From NCBI GenBank assembly GCA_900556665.1, contig USPX01000053.1, positions 1-10,233 of the forward strand: a DNA stretch of 10,233 bases. The letters run 5' to 3'. Position numbers and translations under genes: made by a program. This DNA is from an uncultured Eubacteriales bacterium (GTDB lineage Bacteria; Bacillota_A; Clostridia; Lachnospirales; Cellulosilyticaceae). How positions within the stretch are numbered: the first letter of the stretch is position 1; each line of letters begins with the position of its first letter. The notes under the pieces are model-generated. The model saw nothing but the letters and a program-made list of their open reading frames with translations. It searched no databases and was not told the origin of the DNA. This document shows positions 7,018 through 10,233 of this stretch, piece after piece.

Positions 7018-8439
7018 CTATCCAACCATAATCTTTTCTTCTGGATATTGTATAATTGTTTTATTTTTATCTTGTTTAATCATCAGTGCCACTGCAATTG
7101 TGACTGGTCCTAAACGTCCAATAAACATGGCAATAATAATAATAATCTTACCAATGAGACTCAGTTTTGCTGTAATTCCCACTGTAATCCCTACTGTGGC
7201 TGTAGCTGAAACTACTTCATAAAGAAGATCTAAGAAATTAAGGTCTTCTGTAAAAGTTAAAATAATTAGCATAGACACAATCACACCTATGGCAATCATA
7301 ATAATGGCTAAGGCACGTCTAATAATGTCTTTTGGAATTCTACGTTTAAAAATAATCGTTTCATCTAATCCCTTTAAAGTAGAAAGTGTACATAAAATAA
7401 GTACACCCATTGTTACCGTTTTAATCCCACCTGCTGTGCCCGCTGGCGAACCACCTATAAACATGAGTAAAATCGTCATCAGCTTAGATGCATCTGTCAT
7501 TTCACCTAATGGCAATGTATTAAATCCTGCTGTACGAGTTGTAACAGATTGGAACATGGCTGTATAAAGCTTCTCTTTGAAAGATAGGCCGCCAAATGTA
7601 GCTGGATTATTAAGCTCTGCAAAAAAGAAGAATACAAAACCACCCAATAATAAGGCCACTGTAATAATCCATACTAATCTACTATGGACACTCATCTTAT
7701 GAAAAGCACGTTTCCATGACATGTGTTCTTTTGCTTTCAATTTAAACATAATGGCATTATAAGTATCTACCCATACGGCAAATCCTAACCCCCCTATAAT
7801 AATAAGGGCCATAAGGGTAAAATTAATTAAAGTATGTCCGCGATAAGCCGCCAAACCACCTTCTCCTAATATATCAAAGCCTGCATTACAAAATGCTGAG
7901 ATAGAATGGAAGATTCCAAAGACAATTCCTTTTACAAATCCATACTCTGGAATAAAGGCAAGGGCAAGTAAAATAGCACCTATCCCCTCTACAAAAAATG
8001 TGCCTTTTACAACATATCTTGTAAATTTAACAATCCCAGCAGTTGTATTAAAATTAAAGGCCTCTTGCATAATCATACGATTACGTAATGTAATTTTACG
8101 ACCTAATAAAATGAAAATCATACTTACTAAAGTCATAAATCCAAGGCCGCCCACTTGTATACAAAGTATAATAATAAACTTACCAAAAATAGACCAATGG
8201 GCCGTTGTATTCACCACTGTAAGCCCTGTTACACAAACTGCAGATGTAGCTGTAAATAAAGCCTGTATAAAAGGCGTGTGCACTCCTTCCTTGCTACTTA
8301 TAGGTAACATCAACACCAGTGTTGCAAGCAAAATCACTAACATGAAACCCACAACAAGTACTTGAGATGGTCCTAAATACGTTGTAATCGCATTACATCG
8401 ATGCTTCTTTAAAAATCTAAGATTTTCGTGCTGTTTCAT
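7018..8439 (-). CDS. ktrB: K+ transporter membrane subunit KtrB/TrkH
   Basis: This 473-residue polytopic membrane protein of the Trk/Ktr/HKT superfamily is the K+-conducting (often Na+-dependent) subunit of the transporter. Four pore-loop repeats can be read: CVTGLT (69-74, G72), CNAGFD (184-189, G187), RTAGFN (302-307, G305) and TVGITVG (416-422). The glycines form the selectivity filter. The Gly/Ser-rich stretch GGSPAGTAGGIKT (329-341) is the flexible intramembrane gate of KtrB and TrkH proteins. Length and the lack of a long N-terminal extension favour KtrB over proteobacterial TrkH. The start has AAGGAGAG a few bases upstream. It is the first gene of the ktrB-ktrA-methyltransferase operon, in its own transcription unit after the pfkA terminator. 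Confidence 0.95.
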   Translation of the reverse strand: MKQHENLRFLKKHRCNAITTYLGPSQVLVVGFMLVILLATLVLMLPISSKEGVHTPFIQALFTATSAVCVTGLTVVNTTAHWSIFGKFIIILCIQVGGLGFMTLVSMIFILLGRKITLRNRMIMQEAFNFNTTAGIVKFTRYVVKGTFFVEGIGAILLALAFIPEYGFVKGIVFGIFHSISAFCNAGFDILGEGGLAAYRGHTLINFTLMALIIIGGLGFAVWVDTYNAIMFKLKAKEHMSWKRAFHKMSVHSRLVWIITVALLLGGFVFFFFAELNNPATFGGLSFKEKLYTAMFQSVTTRTAGFNTLPLGEMTDASKLMTILLMFIGGSPAGTAGGIKTVTMGVLILCTLSTLKGLDETIIFKRRIPKDIIRRALAIIMIAIGVIVSMLIILTFTEDLNFLDLLYEVVSATATVGITVGITAKLSLIGKIIIIIAMFIGRLGPVTIAVALMIKQDKNKTIIQYPEEKIMVG

Positions 8440-8472
8440 CTTTTCTCTCCTTAAAAACCTTTGATAAACCCT

Positions 8473-8501
8473 ATTGTATATGATTCATCGTAAAATTTCT
8501 A
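8473..8501 (-). promoter_or_regulatory. Likely promoter of the ktrB-ktrA operon
   Basis: On the minus strand TAGAAA (8501-8496) and TACAAT (8478-8473) are separated by 17 nt, four and five matches to consensus. The site lies between the pfkA terminator and the ktrB ribosome binding site. The 5' leader would be only about 25-30 nt, too short for a c-di-AMP (ydaO) riboswitch. Confidence 0.45.
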
Positions 8502-8546
8502 GCCTTTCCCACTGAGCTTCTTCATAATTAATAGGTATTTTTCACT

Positions 8547-8573
8547 AAAAAAAGGAGCCTTATCGGCTCCTTT
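8547..8573 (-). terminator. Intrinsic terminator of pfkA
   Basis: AAAGGAGCC and GGCTCCTTT form a perfect 9-bp stem (8573-8565 with 8559-8551) around the loop GATAA, running into a T tract at 8553-8547. It begins 14 nt after the pfkA stop codon. Confidence 0.93.
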
Positions 8574-8586
8574 AATCATCTATGAC

Positions 8587-9558
8587 TTATACTAATAAGC
8601 TACTAACTTCGTACATGTACTCATCAATGTTTTTCTTCATTTGAAGCGCTTCATTGATATCGTAATCTACATATTCACCTTTAACGTAAGATACAACACG
8701 TTTAGCTTTACCTTCGCATAATAAATCTACTGCTTTAGCACCCATCATAGCCGCATGTACACGGTCAACAGCTGTTGGTGATCCACCTCTTTGAAGGTGT
8801 CCTAAGATAGTTGCACGAGTTTCGATACCAGTTACTTCTTCTACTTTTTTAGCAAGAGCTTCTGATCCACCGATACCTTCAGCAACGATAATCATGCAAT
8901 GTTTTTTACCATTTTGTTTGTTTTCAAGAATAGTTTTGATGATTTCTTCATCAGATGGTCTTTCTTTTTCTGGGATAAGTACCATTTCAGCACCTGAACT
9001 GATTGCACACCATAATGCGATGTAACCAGCATTTCTACCCATTACTTCTACGATAGAACATCTTTGGTGAGATGTAGATGTATCACGGATTTTGTTGATT
9101 GCATCCATAGCTGTGTTAACAGCTGTATCAAAACCGATTGTATATTCTGTACAAGCGATATCAAGGTCAATTGTTCCTGGGATACCGATTGTGTTAATTC
9201 CTAAGTTAGCAAGTTTCTCTGCACCTTGGAATGAACCGTCTCCACCGATTACAACAAGTCCATCTATTCCGAACACCTTACACATTTCAGCACCACGAGC
9301 TTGTCCTTCTGGTTTGATGAATTCAAGACAACGTGCTGTTTGGAGGATTGTTCCACCTCTTTGAACGATATCAGATACGCTTCTTGGTGTTAATTCTACA
9401 ACGTCACCTGAAAGTAAACCATTGTATCCTTTATTAATGCCCATTACTTTTAAGCCACGTGCTGTAGCTACACGAACAACTGAACGAATTGCTGCGTTCA
9501 TACCTGGTGCGTCACCACCACTTGTTAAAACACCAATTGTTTTTACTTTATTACTCAT
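8587..9558 (-). CDS. pfkA: ATP-dependent 6-phosphofructokinase
   Basis: Phosphorylates fructose 6-phosphate to fructose 1,6-bisphosphate, the committed step of glycolysis, in the cytosol. The length of 323 residues is that of bacterial PfkA (about 320). Visible are the nucleotide loop SGGDAPGMN (13-21), GGDGS (105-109, with the glycine that suits ATP rather than pyrophosphate), the catalytic PGTIDLD (127-133, D131), VEVMGRNAGYIA for substrate binding, and LGHLQRGGSPTAVDR. The residue between the two Asp is Leu where many PfkA have Asn; I recall this PGTIDLDIACTEYT form from other Lachnospiraceae, so it is probably a lineage feature. The start has AAGGGGGT upstream and the gene closes with a clear terminator. 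It follows dnaE, a common clostridial arrangement. Confidence 0.97.
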   Translation of the reverse strand: MSNKVKTIGVLTSGGDAPGMNAAIRSVVRVATARGLKVMGINKGYNGLLSGDVVELTPRSVSDIVQRGGTILQTARCLEFIKPEGQARGAEMCKVFGIDGLVVIGGDGSFQGAEKLANLGINTIGIPGTIDLDIACTEYTIGFDTAVNTAMDAINKIRDTSTSHQRCSIVEVMGRNAGYIALWCAISSGAEMVLIPEKERPSDEEIIKTILENKQNGKKHCMIIVAEGIGGSEALAKKVEEVTGIETRATILGHLQRGGSPTAVDRVHAAMMGAKAVDLLCEGKAKRVVSYVKGEYVDYDINEALQMKKNIDEYMYEVSSLLV

Positions 9559-9659
9559 GAAATAACCCCCTTATGGTTGTTTATTGATTTGCTAACTACT
9601 TTTTATCAACTGAACTATCTCAATTTTTTAAATTGAAATTCCACTTAACTCATCTAGCT

Positions 9660-9687
9660 ATTATAGGCTCATCATGCCTATAACCAA
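9660..9687 (-). promoter_or_regulatory. Candidate pfkA promoter with an inverted repeat in its core
   Basis: A perfect TATAAT (9665-9660) has TTGGTT (9687-9682) 16 nt upstream on the minus strand; the -35 box is weak (3 of 6). The leader would be about 95 nt. An 8-bp inverted repeat with a 7-nt centre, TTATAGGC / GCCTATAA (9661-9668 and 9676-9683), lies across the spacer and both hexamers. It could be an operator, or a short hairpin at the end of the dnaE transcript; there is no T tract for a classical terminator. Confidence 0.45.
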
Positions 9688-9730
9688 CTTTATTTTACTT
9701 AAAACAAGGCTAAATGGCAATAGTTTTTGA

Positions 9731-10233
9731 CTATTTATTAACAATAATATTGTTTTCTCCAATTAAATCGGCTATTTCTCTAATTAGAGTATCACAAACT
9801 GTAACATTATACTTAGGTGGAAACGGTTTCCTTTCTCCATTTTCGACATTTTCCACAATTATTTTTGTGCTACCTGCATAATTTAAGAAGATATTTAGTA
9901 ACCCATTACGTATTTCAGGTGTTCTTTGCCCCTCCTCTAAACGTAGTAAAATATGGGGTTCATCGCATCCAGGGTTTAGAATATTCTCTAAAGTTGTTAA
10001 ATCATCGACAAGGATTACTGCATTTGTTTCTTCCTTGATAGACACACGTCCTTTGACGATGAACACACGTTCTTCATTAATCCTTGCAAATTTTTCATAT
10101 AAGTTTGGGAATACGATAACTTCCATAGTACCCACTGTATCTTCTAATGTTAAAAAGGCCATTTTTTTATTCATCTTAGTGAAAATGACTTTTTTCTCCA
10201 CTAAAATACCACCTACTATAGCAGCCTGTCCAT
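9731..10233 (-). CDS. dnaE: DNA polymerase III alpha subunit, C-terminal end (cut by the window edge)
   Basis: The frame is open to the right edge and ends with TAG at 9733-9731; about 167 codons are present. It begins GQAAIVGGILVEKKVIFTK and continues MAFLTLEDTVGTMEVIVFPN, the OB-fold nucleic-acid-binding domain after the polymerase and helix-hairpin-helix regions of DnaE. ERVFIVKGRVSIKEE and a C-terminal domain ending ENNIIVNK follow. The GTG at 10201 is an internal Val, not a start. The polymerase active site lies outside the window. DnaE-type polymerases without a proofreading domain are the expected replicative companions of PolC in Firmicutes. The 172-nt gap to pfkA has no strong terminator, so partial co-transcription is possible. 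Confidence 0.93.
   Translation of the reverse strand, partial: GQAAIVGGILVEKKVIFTKMNKKMAFLTLEDTVGTMEVIVFPNLYEKFARINEERVFIVKGRVSIKEETNAVILVDDLTTLENILNPGCDEPHILLRLEEGQRTPEIRNGLLNIFLNYAGSTKIIVENVENGERKPFPPKYNVTVCDTLIREIADLIGENNIIVNK

Noticed and set aside
7289..8365. Plus-strand open frames opposite ktrB
   Set aside because: They are antisense shadows of hydrophobic minus-strand codons, with no family resemblance and no initiation signals. The same holds for those opposite asnS, ktrA, pfkA and dnaE.
8440..8546. c-di-AMP (ydaO) riboswitch upstream of ktrB
   Set aside because: The space between the pfkA terminator and ktrB is about 100 nt and I do not see the conserved paired cores of that class.
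9160..9180. PGTIDLD in place of PGTIDND in PfkA as an inactivating change
   Set aside because: Both catalytic-region Asp residues are kept, and the same form is familiar from other Lachnospiraceae phosphofructokinases.

Overview
The window looks like chromosomal DNA from a low-GC Gram-positive anaerobe of the class Clostridia, most likely the Lachnospirales. The support is an AT-rich composition, AAGGAG-type ribosome binding sites, a T-box leader in front of asnS, a dnaE-pfkA gene order, and a GH94 cellobiose phosphorylase start that closely resembles clostridial enzymes. A cellulose- or cellodextrin-using species (for example a Cellulosilyticum relative) would fit, but that is inference. Every gene I can support is on the minus strand, so transcription runs from high to low coordinates.

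In transcription order, the right half is housekeeping. It starts with the 3' end of dnaE (DNA polymerase III alpha), then pfkA (6-phosphofructokinase) with its own terminator. Next is a tight three-gene cluster: ktrB and ktrA, the membrane and gating subunits of a K+ uptake system, followed by a SpoU/TrmH RNA methyltransferase that overlaps ktrA. Then comes a near-perfect sigma-A promoter, a full T-box leader with an Asn (AAC) specifier and its terminator, and asnS (asparaginyl-tRNA synthetase).

The left half is more accessory. A 15-bp-stem hairpin follows asnS. After it lies a 227-bp foldback element with arms of about 90 bp, which looks like a MITE-like repeat or long hairpin. Next is a zinc-ribbon plus RDD-domain membrane protein with a terminator, then a two-gene ATPase/TOPRIM cassette resembling the PARIS anti-phage system (AriA/AriB), and finally the first 126 codons of a cellobiose phosphorylase cut by the window edge.

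The most interesting point is in the PARIS-like cassette. The ATPase has Walker A and the ABC signature, but the reading frame then breaks. The missing C-terminal part (46 codons, with the switch histidine) is intact in another frame directly downstream. The junction has no room for the Walker B segment, so a deletion of 3k+1 bases (roughly 50-60 nt) appears to have removed it. The downstream AriB-like TOPRIM gene is intact and still joined to the remnant by a TGATG stop-start overlap. This reads as a recently inactivated defence cassette.
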